This document shows, piece by piece, positions 34,501 through 47,479 of a stretch of DNA of 64,000 nt. The DNA comes from Hymenobacter psychrophilus (lineage in GTDB: Bacteria; Bacteroidota; Bacteroidia; Cytophagales; Hymenobacteraceae): contig NZ_FNOV01000002.1 in assembly GCF_900107135.1 (NCBI RefSeq), forward strand, positions 434,001-498,000, given 5' to 3'. Numbering within the stretch: position 1 is the first letter of the stretch; each line of letters starts with the position of its first letter. Position numbers and translations under genes: made by a program. Under the pieces are notes generated by a model. That model did not search any database. It had not been told where the DNA came from and saw only the letters and a list, made by a program, of their open reading frames with translations.

Positions 34501-34677
34501 TGCAACAGACGTAAAAGATGAATATTTTTAGCGAGTTGCAATATGAGGGTTTGGGCGACACGGAAAAAGCGTTTCATCCGGCCGCTCTAAAAAAAATGGC
34601 TGGCGCTTAAACCCTCGGGCCGTATTACCCTCCAACCGGCTCATCACCCGCTACCTCACCCGCCTTGCCTGCGCCCT

Positions 34678-35217
34678 TTGGAAGACCAGGAGATACTTGC
34701 CAAGTTCCGCGACCCGGCCTCCCGCAATGTGGCCTTCAACCAGCTTGTGCGCAAATATCAGCGCCAGGTTTACTGGCACGTGCGCAAAATGGTCATTGGC
34801 CACGACGATGCCGACGACCTGACCCAGGACGTATTTATCAAGGTCTGGAACCACCTCGAAGGCTTTCGGCAGGATGCTTCGCTCTACACCTGGATTTACC
34901 GCATTGCCACCAACGAGTGCCTGAGCTGGCTGAAAAGCAAGCGCCGCAAGTTTCTGCTGCCCCTCAACGATATCACGGCGGAGCTAGGTGCCCAGCTCGA
35001 AGCCGACGAAAGCCTGGCCGGCGACGAAATCGAGCTGAAGCTGCAAAAAGCCATTCTGACGCTGCCCGACAAGCAGCGCCTGGTTTTCAACCTGCGCTAC
35101 TACGACGAGATGCCCTACGAACAGATGGCCGAAGTAACCGGCACCAGCGTCGGGGCTCTCAAAGCCTCTTACCACCACGCCGTAAAGAAGGTCGAGGCCT
35201 TTGTTACCGCTGCTTAA
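34678..35217 (+). CDS. ECF-type RNA polymerase sigma factor
   Basis: A 179-residue sigma factor with regions 2 and 4. The start is a TTG (TTGGAAGACCAGGAG). Region 2: LVRKYQRQVYWHVRKMVIGHDDADDLTQDVFIKVWNHL, with TWIYRIATNECLSWLKSKRRK. Region 4: LPDKQRLVFNLRYYDEMPYEQMAEVTGTSVGALKASYHHAVKKVE. The next two genes encode a single-helix protein and a Spy-like periplasmic protein, a Bacteroidota layout for envelope-stress or autoregulated ECF units. The regulon is unknown. Confidence 0.95.
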   Translation: MEDQEILAKFRDPASRNVAFNQLVRKYQRQVYWHVRKMVIGHDDADDLTQDVFIKVWNHLEGFRQDASLYTWIYRIATNECLSWLKSKRRKFLLPLNDITAELGAQLEADESLAGDEIELKLQKAILTLPDKQRLVFNLRYYDEMPYEQMAEVTGTSVGALKASYHHAVKKVEAFVTAA

Positions 35218-35284
35218 ATCACGAGCAATCAGCGAGAATCAGTGATTACTTTAAACCTATTGCCCGCGACCTCCTCTAAACACT

Positions 35285-35743
35285 ATGAACACGCCTTTTA
35301 ACCTGGATGAACACCGCCGCAGCCGCCCCCGGCCCACGCTGGCCCCGCCGCCCGAGCGCTACTTCGAGCAGCTGCCGATGCGGATGATGCAACGGGTGCA
35401 GCCAGCCCCAACCGCCACCGCACCCGGCTGGGGCTGGCTGGCGGCCCTCACGGCTCCGGTACGTACTGCCCTGGCTTCGACGGTGGTGCTGGCCGGCTTT
35501 GCGGCCGCGTTCTGGCTAACCCCGGCCGCTCCGATAGTCGCCAGTTCCGATGCGCTGGCCCGCGTGCCGCAGGAGCAGCTGCTCAGCTACCTGCTCGCCT
35601 CCGACCAGCGCATCACGCTCACCGATCTGGCCGAGGTGCCCGGCACGGCTCACGCCACGCCCGCCAGCACCTACTGGCAGGCCTCGCCCGACGAGCTGCG
35701 GGAGCTGCTCGACCAGCAGTCTGCCGACGAAGGCTATCTGTAA
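35285..35743 (+). CDS. Single-helix membrane protein, probable anti-sigma factor
   Basis: A 152-residue protein: about 55 cytoplasmic residues rich in Pro and Arg, one helix (around 57-75), then a ~75-residue periplasmic tail (VPQEQLLSYLLASDQRITLTDL). It lacks the zinc anti-sigma motif HxxxCxxC. The topology and its position right after a sigma factor gene suggest an anti-sigma role; this is inference. The gap to the sigma gene is 67 nt and to the Spy-like gene 39 nt. Confidence 0.65.
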   Translation: MNTPFNLDEHRRSRPRPTLAPPPERYFEQLPMRMMQRVQPAPTATAPGWGWLAALTAPVRTALASTVVLAGFAAAFWLTPAAPIVASSDALARVPQEQLLSYLLASDQRITLTDLAEVPGTAHATPASTYWQASPDELRELLDQQSADEGYL

Positions 35744-35782
35744 ACTCCGCTTTTCTTCTTTTTTCGCTTTCCCTTTATTCGC

Positions 35783-36262
35783 ATGAACTACCTGTTTCGC
35801 ACCCTGCTGCTGCTGAGCCTGCTAACGGCTGGCCTGTTGCCCGAAGCTGCCGCCCAGCGCGGCGGCGGAGGCCAGCGGCCGGAGCGGCTGAGCCAGCTCG
35901 AAAATGCCCGCGTGGCCTATATCACTCAAAAAGTCTCCCTTACCCCCGAGCAGGCCCAGAAGTTCTGGCCCGTTTACAACGAGTTCACGGGCAAGCGCCG
36001 CGACCTGAACCAGCGCCTGCGCCAGCTGCGGCCCAGCCAAACCGACGGCCTGAGCGACCAGCAACTGCGCGACAACCTCAACCAGTCGTTCAAGCTTCGC
36101 CAGCAGGATATCGAGCTAGAGAAAGACTACTTCGAGAAATTCCAGCGCGTTATCAGCGTACGGCAGGTAGCGGCCCTGTTCCTGGCCGAGCGCCAGTTCA
36201 CCCGCGAAGTGCTCAAGCGCGTCGCCAACCGCCCCGGCCCCCAGGGCATGGCCGACGAATAG
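35783..36262 (+). CDS. Spy/CpxP-like periplasmic protein
   Basis: A 159-residue exported protein with a signal peptide ending AAAQ. The mature part is helical and Arg/Gln-rich, with KVSLTPEQAQKFWPVYNEF as an LTxxQ-type motif and further helices (LNQRLRQLRPSQTDGL, LRQQDIELEKDYFEKFQRV). Such proteins chaperone or sense unfolded envelope proteins, and in Bacteroidota often sit beside ECF sigma genes. It is the last gene of the sigma operon. Confidence 0.8.
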   Translation: MNYLFRTLLLLSLLTAGLLPEAAAQRGGGGQRPERLSQLENARVAYITQKVSLTPEQAQKFWPVYNEFTGKRRDLNQRLRQLRPSQTDGLSDQQLRDNLNQSFKLRQQDIELEKDYFEKFQRVISVRQVAALFLAERQFTREVLKRVANRPGPQGMADE

Positions 36263-36270
36263 CCATTTTG

Positions 36271-36342
36271 TGCGTAGTGCTTTGTAGTTAGTGCTTAGGC
36301 CATTCAATCGTCGCCTGAATACCAACCGCAAAGCACTACGCA
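36271..36342. repeat. Inverted repeat between the Spy-like and aminotransferase genes
   Basis: Perfect 14-bp arms, TGCGTAGTGCTTTG (36271-36284) and complement (36329-36342). The left side also stutters (TAGTGCTTTGTAGTTAGTGCTTAG). It can act as a terminator for the sigma operon. Confidence 0.75.
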
Positions 36343-36357
36343 CTAGCGAGCCGGGCG

Positions 36358-36365
36358 TACCTTTG
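36358..36365 (+). promoter_or_regulatory. -7 element directly before the aminotransferase gene
   Basis: TACCTTTG, exact TAnnTTTG match, ends 5 nt before the ATG at 36371. Transcription from it would start at or next to the start codon, giving a leaderless or nearly leaderless mRNA. Confidence 0.55.
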
Positions 36366-36370
36366 TGGCT

Positions 36371-37555
36371 ATGCTTACTCCTCGCCAGCTTTTCCTGCGC
36401 CACCAGGCCCAGACCTCCGATTTTCCGTTACTACTGGAAATTGAGCGGGCCGAGGGCGTGTACATGTACGCTCCCGATGGCACCCGCTACCTCGATTTAA
36501 TTTCCGGCATCGGCGTCAGCAACGTGGGCCACCGCCACCCGCGGGTGCTGGCCGCCATTCAGGGGCAGCTCGATAAATACCTGCACCTGATGGTGTACGG
36601 CGAAGTGGTGCAGGCCCCACCGGCCCAGCTGGCCCAGGCCCTCACCGCCACGCTGCCCGCCCGCCTCGACAACGTATTCTTCACCAACTCGGGCACCGAG
36701 GCCGTGGAGGGGGCCCTGAAGCTGGCCAAGCGCCACACCGGCCGTACCGGGCTCATTAGCTGCCACAACGCCTACCACGGCTCCACCCACGGCGCCCTCA
36801 GCATCACCGGCTCCGAGGGCTTCAAGAACGCCTTCCGGCCCCTGCTGCCCGACGTGCGCCACATCCGTCACAACCACTTCGACGACCTGCAGCTCATCAC
36901 CGAGCATACGGCGGCCGTGGTAATTGAAACCGTGCAGGGCGAGGCGGGCGTGCGCGTACCGGCTCCCGGCTATCTGCCGGCCCTGCGCCAGCGCTGCACC
37001 GAGGTGGGCGCCCTGCTGATTCTGGACGAGATTCAGTGCGGTTTCGGGCGGACGGGCACGTTCTGGGCCTTCGAGCAGTTCGGCATCGAGCCCGACATTC
37101 TGCTTACGGCCAAAGGCATGGGCGGCGGCATGCCTATCGGGGCCTTTATTGCGCCTCAGGCCATCATGGCGGGCTTCAAAACCGACCCCATTCTGGGCCA
37201 TTGCACCACGTTTGGGGGCCACCCGGTGTCGTGCGCGGCCTCATTGGCCACGCTACGGGTTATTCAGGAAGAAAACCTGCTGGCCGGGGTAGAAGCCAAG
37301 GCGGCGCGATTCCGCGAAAAGCTCGTCCATCCCACCATCCGCGAGGTGCGCAACTGCGGACTGCTGATGGCCGTCGAGTTCGACTCATTCGCGGTGCTCA
37401 AGCCCCTGATCGACCGTGCCCTCTGGGACCAGCACCTACTCACCGACTGGTTTCTGTTCTGCGACAATTCGCTGCGCATTGCCCCGCCCCTCACCATCAC
37501 TATGGAGCAGATAGAGGAAGCCTGCGCGGGGCTGCTTGAAGCAATTAGCAATTAA
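36371..37555 (+). CDS. Class III PLP-dependent aminotransferase (acetylornithine/ornithine type)
   Basis: A 394-residue enzyme. The ATG at 36371 (MLTPRQLFLRHQAQ) follows the -7 element; a GTG two codons earlier is less likely. Motifs: FFTNSGTEAVEGALKLAKRHTGR (phosphate binding), CHNAYHGSTHGALS, LLILDEIQCGFGRTG (PLP Asp), and Lys248 in LLTAKGMGGGMPIGA, which forms the Schiff base. The family covers acetylornithine, ornithine and GABA aminotransferases; I cannot tell which. The last codons lie in the palindrome shared with the TerB gene. Confidence 0.92.
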   Translation: MLTPRQLFLRHQAQTSDFPLLLEIERAEGVYMYAPDGTRYLDLISGIGVSNVGHRHPRVLAAIQGQLDKYLHLMVYGEVVQAPPAQLAQALTATLPARLDNVFFTNSGTEAVEGALKLAKRHTGRTGLISCHNAYHGSTHGALSITGSEGFKNAFRPLLPDVRHIRHNHFDDLQLITEHTAAVVIETVQGEAGVRVPAPGYLPALRQRCTEVGALLILDEIQCGFGRTGTFWAFEQFGIEPDILLTAKGMGGGMPIGAFIAPQAIMAGFKTDPILGHCTTFGGHPVSCAASLATLRVIQEENLLAGVEAKAARFREKLVHPTIREVRNCGLLMAVEFDSFAVLKPLIDRALWDQHLLTDWFLFCDNSLRIAPPLTITMEQIEEACAGLLEAISN

Positions 37556-37643
37556 AAGGGAGGAGGTAAAAATGCCGTTGAACGGCCCGTCCTGGGCGTG
37601 TTCAACGGCATTTTTACCTCCTCCCTTTTAATTGCTAATTGCT
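37540..37643. repeat. Perfect 44-bp inverted repeat overlapping two convergent gene ends
   Basis: Arms 37540-37583 and 37600-37643 are perfectly complementary over 44 nt with a 16-nt loop. Outer bases GCTGC/GCAGC extend the pairing after a small bulge. The left arm contains the stop of the aminotransferase gene (ends ISN) and the right arm the stop of the TerB gene (ends LSN). It probably acts as a two-way terminator. Confidence 0.97.
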
Positions 37644-38063
37644 AAGCAGCTTCATAGCCTCTGATTTAACCCGTTCGCGGGGCAAACCGTCGCGCACGCC
37701 CTGGGAGATGCTGCGTACTAGGCTGGCCACGATATTGGGGGCGAAACCCAGGCGCTGGGCCATATCGATGCAGAAACGCATTTCGGTATCGTCTACCACG
37801 CCGTCGGCCAACATCATATCCACGAGGTCGAAAATCTGGTCGAAGCGCTCCGAATCGTTGTCGGGCAGCAACATGTCGGTGGCGCTGGCATTGCCTACCA
37901 GCGCCCGCACTTCGCCGGCACGCATTCCGCTTTTGCGGCCCACAGCTACAATAAAGCTCATTTCCCGCTCGTCAATGTGGCCGTCGGCCTTGGCCAGGGC
38001 GGCCAGGTTTACGAGGTGGCTTTTGACCTTTCTGGTCTGCTCACTTTCAAAAAAACCGAACAT
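37635..38063 (-). CDS. TerB family protein
   Basis: A 142-residue soluble helical protein. The ATG at 38063 (MFGFFESEQTRKVKSHL) fits better than the longer frame. TerB features: LAALAKADGHIDEREMSFI and DMMLADGVVDDTEMRFCIDMAQRLGF, each with an acidic metal-binding pattern. The TerB fold is linked to tellurite resistance and to stress or phage response systems, but stand-alone TerB proteins like this are common and of unknown function. Confidence 0.82.
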   Translation of the reverse strand: MFGFFESEQTRKVKSHLVNLAALAKADGHIDEREMSFIVAVGRKSGMRAGEVRALVGNASATDMLLPDNDSERFDQIFDLVDMMLADGVVDDTEMRFCIDMAQRLGFAPNIVASLVRSISQGVRDGLPRERVKSEAMKLLSN

Positions 38064-38329
38064 GGGGCGGGTATTTGGCAGGGAAGAACGGGAGATAAGC
38101 AAGGGCATCCGGGTAGCATCGGAGTGGGGGTGCCCGCATGCAATTAAGGTTAAGTTAGGGCTTTAGCAGCCAATACGCAATAATGCCGATACGCAACTGC
38201 CGGAAAAATGGCTGACCCTGCTAATGGCTGGTTTGCATTTAGCGGGACCGACAGCGTACTTTCAGCGCGAATTCCGCACCTTTGCCAGTTACGGCCCGGT
38301 GGGCCGGTTTGCCCATAAATAAGAGCCAA

Positions 38330-39310
38330 ATGAGTATGATGAAGCGCATTGCAGTTTTCACCAGCGGGGGCGACGCCCCTGGCATGAACGCCTGCATCCG
38401 GGCTGTAGTACGCACTGCCGTTTACCACGGCATTGAAGTGTATGGAATTATGCGCGGCTACAGCGGCATGGTGAAGGGCGAGTTCGTGAAACTGGATTCG
38501 GCCTCCGTTTCCAACACCATCCAGAAAGGCGGTACGATTCTCAAATCGGCCCGCAGCCAGTCGTTCCAGACACGCGAGGGCCGGCAGCTGGCCTTCGATC
38601 AGCTCGTCAACCACGGCATCGACGGGTTGGTGGCCATTGGCGGCAACGGCACGTTTACCGGCGCCACGCTCTTCGAGCAGGAGTTCGGTATCCCGATAGT
38701 GGGCGCGCCCGGCACCATCGACAACGACCTGTACGGCACCGATTACACGATTGGCTACGACACGGCCGTAAACACAGCCCTGGAGGCCATCGACAAAATA
38801 CGGGACACGGCCGACTCGCACGACCGTTGCTTTTTTGTGGAGGTGATGGGGCGCGACTCGGGCTACATTGCTATTCCCTGCGCCATCGGGGGCGGGGCCG
38901 AAATCGTGATGATTCCCGAAACCCAGCTCTCGACTGAGGCAGTCATCGAAACGCTTAGAAGCGGCCGTAACCGCTCCAAAACATCGTTTCTGGTGGTTAT
39001 TGCCGAAGGCGATGAGGAAGGCAATGCCCATGAGGTAGCCCGGCAGGTGAAAGCCGCCATTCCGCAGCTCGATACCCGCGTTACCGTTATCGGCCACATT
39101 CAGCGCGGCGGCGCCCCCTCGGCCGCCGACCGCATGCTGGCCTCGCAGATTGGCATTGCGGCCGTCGAAGGCCTCATGAACGGTATGCACAACGTAATGG
39201 CCGGCATCGTAGACCGTAAGCTGGTGTATACTCCTTTCGCCGACACCATTCACAAGCGCAAGCTCATCAACCAGAGCTTTATGCGCATGGTGGAGATTCT
39301 GAACGCCTAG
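38330..39310 (+). CDS. pfkA: 6-phosphofructokinase, ATP-type family
   Basis: Phosphorylates fructose 6-phosphate in glycolysis. The ATG at 38330 (MSMMKRIAVFTSGGDAPGMNA) fits the family start and gives 326 residues. Motifs: FTSGGDAPGMNA, YGIMRGYSGM, GAPGTIDND with the catalytic Asp, and VEVMGRDSGYIA. One oddity is Asn106 in IGGNGTFTGA: E. coli PfkA has Asp (Asp103, GGDGS) there, which helps hold Mg-ATP. The aligned residue may alter nucleotide use. A clear terminator follows. Confidence 0.95.
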   Translation: MSMMKRIAVFTSGGDAPGMNACIRAVVRTAVYHGIEVYGIMRGYSGMVKGEFVKLDSASVSNTIQKGGTILKSARSQSFQTREGRQLAFDQLVNHGIDGLVAIGGNGTFTGATLFEQEFGIPIVGAPGTIDNDLYGTDYTIGYDTAVNTALEAIDKIRDTADSHDRCFFVEVMGRDSGYIAIPCAIGGGAEIVMIPETQLSTEAVIETLRSGRNRSKTSFLVVIAEGDEEGNAHEVARQVKAAIPQLDTRVTVIGHIQRGGAPSAADRMLASQIGIAAVEGLMNGMHNVMAGIVDRKLVYTPFADTIHKRKLINQSFMRMVEILNA

Positions 39311-39342
39311 CCGTTGTAAAATACGTTGAGCTTGCTCTCCCC

Positions 39343-39372
39343 GCCAGCGCCTCCGGGCGCTGGCTTTTTTTT
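39343..39372 (+). terminator. Terminator of pfkA
   Basis: Perfect 9-bp stem (GCCAGCGCC and complement) with a TCCG loop and a run of eight T. Confidence 0.93.
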
Positions 39373-39400
39373 GCCTGGGATTTATTAAACCAGCGTGTCC

Positions 39401-39490
39401 GTCATACTGAGCTTGTCGAAGCATCTCTACCGCTTCGTTGGAAAAGCCCTTAGCAAAACAGTAGAGATGGTTCGGCAAGCTCAGCATGAC
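39401..39490. repeat. Inverted repeat, TGAGCTTGTCGAAG family (copy 1)
   Basis: Arms of 30 nt at 39401-39430 and 39461-39490 are complementary with three mismatches and enclose CGCTTCGTTGG. The arms match those of the element at 55702-55843. Confidence 0.9.
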
Positions 39491-39648
39491 AATTCCCAAA
39501 CACACTCTAAGTGTAACATCCTGTTGAAGCACAAATTCTCCTGTCTCAGCAACAGCAATTATTTAAATAGTATAATTATATCAACTTTAAAAGCTATATT
39601 TATTCAACAGTTTTACCATGCCGGACAGGCTCCTGATTCCCTGATTAT

Positions 39649-41010
39649 ATGCGGCAACGCTACTTTCTCCTGATTCTACGGCCGCTGGCAGGTGCTTGCG
39701 TGTCAATAATATTGCTGCTATTAAGCAGCTGCCAAACGGAGCTGGAGGTAGCTCCCGCAGTGCCTCCGGCGAGCAGCTACGACGCAGTAGTAGCTACCAA
39801 GTGGAGCGCCCTGACGCTGCAGCTCGTGCGCCAAAGCCCCGGCTTTACGCCGCCCGTAGCGGCCCGGGCACTGGGCTACGCCGGCCTTACGCTCTACGAA
39901 TCGGTAGTGGCCGGTATGCCCGGCCACCGCTCGTTGGCCGGGCAGCTCCAGCAGCTCGGCAGCCTGCCTCAGCCCGAATTCGGCCCGGCTTACCGCTGGC
40001 CCTTGAGCGCCAATGCGGCCCAGGCTTCTATCCTGAAAAACTTATTTGCCAACGCCCCGGCCGCCAGTCGCGCCCGCATCGATTCGTTGGAGGGTGCTCT
40101 GGCTCGCGCGTATGCCGGCCCCGACGTGGCCACGGCTGAGCGCTCGGCTGCATATGGCCGGGCCGTGGCCGAGGCTATTTTTGCGTGGTCGAAAACGGAT
40201 GGTGGCCATGAAGGCTACCTGCGCAACTTCCCCTCCAGCTACGTGCCCACCACCAACCCGGGCGATTGGCAGCCCACCGAGAACGGGCTGGGCCCGATGC
40301 AGCCCTACTGGGGCAGCAACCGCACCTTTCTGGCCCTCGATGCGGCCATGCCCATGCCCGCGCCGCTGCCCTACTCGGTGCTGCCTACCTCGCAGTATTA
40401 CGCGCAATACCTGGAGGTGTATGCCAAAAATATCAGCCTGACCCAGGAGGAAAAGGAATTAGCCGTGTGGTGGGCCGATGACCCAAGCGACACCTTTACC
40501 CCCCCCGGCCACTCCTACAATCTGGCCCGCATTGTGGTAAACGCCACCCAGGCCGATCTGGGCAAGGCGGCCGAAACATTCGCCCGCACGGGCATTGCCG
40601 TGGCCGATGCCTTCGTTATCTGCTGGAAGTGCAAATACACCTTCAACAACGAGCGGCCCTACACCTTCGTGCGCCGGGTTATCGACCCCAACTGGGTGCC
40701 TTTCTGGCCCTCCCCGCCGTTTCCGGGCTACTCGTCGGGGCATGCTACGCAGTCGGCCGCCACGGCCGTGGTGCTGGAGGGCCTCTACGGCAGCCTCACC
40801 TTCACCGACGATTCGCACGTGGGCCGCGGGCGCGACGTGGGCCGGGCCACCGATTTCAAGGCCCGCACCTTCCACTCGTTCTGGGAGACGGCCGAAGAGT
40901 CGGCCCTCTCCCGCTTCCTGGGCGGCATCCACTCCCGCCAGGATAATGAGGTGGGCCTGCGCGAAGGCCGTAAAATCGGCCAGCACATCAATAGTTTGCA
41001 GTGGAAGTGA
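39649..41010 (+). CDS. PAP2 superfamily / vanadium-dependent haloperoxidase-like lipoprotein
   Basis: A 453-residue exported protein with lipobox LSSC (about Cys27). The vanadate/phosphate-binding motifs are present: Lys and Arg in CKYTFNNERPYTFVRRV, PPFPGYSSGHATQSAATA (Ser-Gly-His), and the C-terminal RFLGGIHSRQDNEVG. These fit the vanadium haloperoxidase branch of the PAP2 family; acid phosphatase activity is the alternative. Many Bacteroidota encode such surface or periplasmic proteins of unknown substrate. Confidence 0.9.
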   Translation: MRQRYFLLILRPLAGACVSIILLLLSSCQTELEVAPAVPPASSYDAVVATKWSALTLQLVRQSPGFTPPVAARALGYAGLTLYESVVAGMPGHRSLAGQLQQLGSLPQPEFGPAYRWPLSANAAQASILKNLFANAPAASRARIDSLEGALARAYAGPDVATAERSAAYGRAVAEAIFAWSKTDGGHEGYLRNFPSSYVPTTNPGDWQPTENGLGPMQPYWGSNRTFLALDAAMPMPAPLPYSVLPTSQYYAQYLEVYAKNISLTQEEKELAVWWADDPSDTFTPPGHSYNLARIVVNATQADLGKAAETFARTGIAVADAFVICWKCKYTFNNERPYTFVRRVIDPNWVPFWPSPPFPGYSSGHATQSAATAVVLEGLYGSLTFTDDSHVGRGRDVGRATDFKARTFHSFWETAEESALSRFLGGIHSRQDNEVGLREGRKIGQHINSLQWK

Positions 41011-41032
41011 GAGAGGAAAAACGCTGTCATCC

Positions 41033-41947
41033 TTACCCCAGCAAACCCAACACCTCAGTGGGGTGCAGCCACTGGTACTGCGGGTCGCGGCGCAGCCAGG
41101 TGAGCTGGCGCTTGGCGTAGCGGCGCGAGTTGCGCTTGAGCAGACGCACGGCCTCGGCGTAATCGTAGTGGCCCTCGAAGTAGCCGAACAGCTCCTGATA
41201 GCCCACCGTCTGCAGCGCGTTGTGGTGGCGGTACGGGTGCAGGGCGCGGGCTTCGGCTTCCAGTCCGGCGGCCAGCATCAGCTCCATCCGTTCATCAATG
41301 CGCTGGTACAGCTCGTCCCGCTCGCGGGTAAGGGCTATTTTGATGACGCGGAAGGGCCGGTCGGCGCTGCTTTTGCGGCCGTGGAAAGAGCTGAACGGCT
41401 GGCCCGTGGCCCGGCAGATTTCCAGCGCCCGCAGCACCCGCTGGTGGTTTTGCAGATCAATGCGGCCGTGCGCTATGGGGTCGAGGCGGGCCAGCTCGGC
41501 TACCAGCGGCTCCAGGCCGTGGGCGGCCAGCTCGGCCTGGAGCGCCGCCCTGATTTCGGGTGGCGCTGCCGGCAACTCATCAAGGCCTTCGGTTACGGCC
41601 TGCAGATACAGTCCCGAACCGCCGGTCAGGATAACGGTGCTGTGGTGTCGGAACAGCTCGGCCAGCCGCGTCAGGGCATCCTGCTCGAAGCGGCCGGCGT
41701 TGTAGTCGTCCTCAATGCTGTGTGAGTCGATGAAGTGGTGCCGTACATCGCCCATTTCGGCCGGGGTAGGCTTGGCCGTGCCGATGCTCATCTCCCGGAA
41801 AAACTGCCGCGAATCGGCCGACACGATTTCGGTATCGAGCCGCCGGGCCAGCTCCACGCATAGCGCCGTTTTGCCCACGGCCGTCGGGCCGGTAATCACG
41901 AGCAGCGTCGGTTCAGCAGGAATAATCAGGTCGGCCAGCGGATTCAT
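41033..41947 (-). CDS. miaA: tRNA dimethylallyltransferase
   Basis: Adds a dimethylallyl group to A37 of tRNAs that read codons starting with U. A 304-residue protein with P-loop GPTAVGKTAL, SADSRQFFREMSIGTAKPT, HHFIDSHSIEDDYNAG, ILTGGSGLYLQAV and the C-terminal RRYAKRQLTWLRRDPQYQWL. Full length. It converges with the haloperoxidase-like gene, 22 nt apart, and lies 41 nt below the glycosyltransferase gene on the same strand. Confidence 0.97.
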   Translation of the reverse strand: MNPLADLIIPAEPTLLVITGPTAVGKTALCVELARRLDTEIVSADSRQFFREMSIGTAKPTPAEMGDVRHHFIDSHSIEDDYNAGRFEQDALTRLAELFRHHSTVILTGGSGLYLQAVTEGLDELPAAPPEIRAALQAELAAHGLEPLVAELARLDPIAHGRIDLQNHQRVLRALEICRATGQPFSSFHGRKSSADRPFRVIKIALTRERDELYQRIDERMELMLAAGLEAEARALHPYRHHNALQTVGYQELFGYFEGHYDYAEAVRLLKRNSRRYAKRQLTWLRRDPQYQWLHPTEVLGLLG

Positions 41948-41988
41948 AGGAGCGCGTAAAGAGCCGCAAAGCTACGGCCGATTCGGGC

Positions 41989-43137
41989 TTATGCTCCGGC
42001 GGCCCCAGCCAGCCCCGTATTGGGCAGCAGCCCGGCGTACAGCCGCAGCAGCTCCCGCTCCTCGTGCTGCCAGCTGAGCACTGGGCGGGCCCGGCGGGCA
42101 TTTTGGGCCAGTTGCCGGTAACGGTTCGCATCGCCACCGGGTAGCAGGCGGTTGAGGGCGGCGGCCAGCGTGGCCGGCTCCAGATCGGGCACCAGATCGG
42201 CTACGTCGTACTGCTCGTTGAGGGCGCGGTACTCTGGGAAATCAACCACCACCTGCGGTACGCCGGCGTGCAGATAGTCAAAAAACTTGTTGGCCAGCGA
42301 ATAATAGTAGCTCAGGCCCACGTTGCGCAGCAGGTTTACACCTACCGTGGCATGGCGCGTCAGCTCGCGCAGGTTGTCGGGCCGCACGAAGCCCCGAAAC
42401 TCCACCTGCCCCGATTGCAGCAGCCCCAGTGCCTCCGCTTGCCGGCGTAGGGGTTGCGACAGGTCGCCCTCGCCGCAGAGCACCAGCCGGCCGTTTATGT
42501 GGGGCATAGCAGCCAGCAGCTCCTCCAACCCCCGGCCGGTGTTCAGTGCCCCCTGGTACAGAATAAAACCGCTTGCCGGCGCCGCCGCGGGAGCCGGCGG
42601 CAGCGTTTCGGCGCTGAGGCGGCTGATGTTGCGCACCACGGCAAACGGCCGGCCGTGGCGCTGCTCGAACAGCCGGGCCAGCGCCGGACCCACGGTGTAG
42701 GCCAGCGCGGCCCGGGGTACAATAAAGTTCTCGACCCAACGCCACAGCCGCTGCACGCCGGGGCGGGCCATCACTTCGGGCACTTCGGTAAACAGCTCGT
42801 GGGCATCGTACACGAAGGGCTGCCCGCCCAGCCGGGCCCGCAGCCACACGGGCAGGGCCGTATCGAGGTCGATGGCGCACCACGCCGCGGCACGCTGGCC
42901 CGCCAGAAACAGCAGCAGGCGCAGGTTGTACTCTACATAGAATAATTTTCCGCGCTGAAAAAAACAGCGTAGCCGGTGCTGGGCGTAGGGCTGCGGCCCC
43001 AGGGGCAGCGCGCCCGGCCCCTGCCGGCCCACCAGCAGCACGGCGTAGCCGGCACGGGCCAGCGAGGCGCAGATGCGCTGCATCCGCTGGTCGTAGTTGA
43101 GGTCGGTGGTGACGGTGAAAACCAGGCGGGGCAGCAA
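41989..43137 (-). CDS. Glycosyltransferase family 4-type (GT-B fold)
   Basis: A 382-residue enzyme. The N-terminal half opens with RLVFTVTTDLNYDQRMQRI and contains YDAHELFTEVPEV; the C-terminal nucleotide-sugar half has ILYQGALNTGRGLEELLAAM, LVLCGEGDL and NKFFDYLHAGVPQVVVDFPEYRAL. Donor and acceptor unknown; likely surface glycan or glycolipid synthesis. Not clustered with the pse genes at the end of the window. Confidence 0.9.
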   Translation of the reverse strand: MLPRLVFTVTTDLNYDQRMQRICASLARAGYAVLLVGRQGPGALPLGPQPYAQHRLRCFFQRGKLFYVEYNLRLLLFLAGQRAAAWCAIDLDTALPVWLRARLGGQPFVYDAHELFTEVPEVMARPGVQRLWRWVENFIVPRAALAYTVGPALARLFEQRHGRPFAVVRNISRLSAETLPPAPAAAPASGFILYQGALNTGRGLEELLAAMPHINGRLVLCGEGDLSQPLRRQAEALGLLQSGQVEFRGFVRPDNLRELTRHATVGVNLLRNVGLSYYYSLANKFFDYLHAGVPQVVVDFPEYRALNEQYDVADLVPDLEPATLAAALNRLLPGGDANRYRQLAQNARRARPVLSWQHEERELLRLYAGLLPNTGLAGAAGA

Positions 43138-43257
43138 AGCAGGCAGAAAGGTTGGTAACGCGAAAAGATGGATTATTCGGGAATTGTCGCCAATTTAAGA
43201 ACTTCGTTCGGGGACCCGCTTGTTGGGGAAGCCACTTTGCCATTCTCTGCCTTCTTC

Positions 43258-47415
<4,158 letters not shown>

Positions 47416-47479
47416 TGGACCTGGACACCGTTGCCCCATCGCCCTTTTACCTACCCAACCCTCTCTCTGCCTACCACCT

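Larger units (their letters stand above)
39311..39648. other. Intergenic region between pfkA and the PAP2/haloperoxidase gene
   Basis: 338 bp holding the pfkA terminator, one TGAGCTTGTCGAAG hairpin (39401-39490) and an AT-rich stretch (about 39555-39620) that probably carries the next gene's promoter. Confidence 0.6.

Noticed and set aside
37635..38063. TerB gene as part of a tellurite-resistance (ter) phage-defence operon
   Set aside because: No terC, terD, terZ or partner genes are adjacent; single TerB proteins are common.
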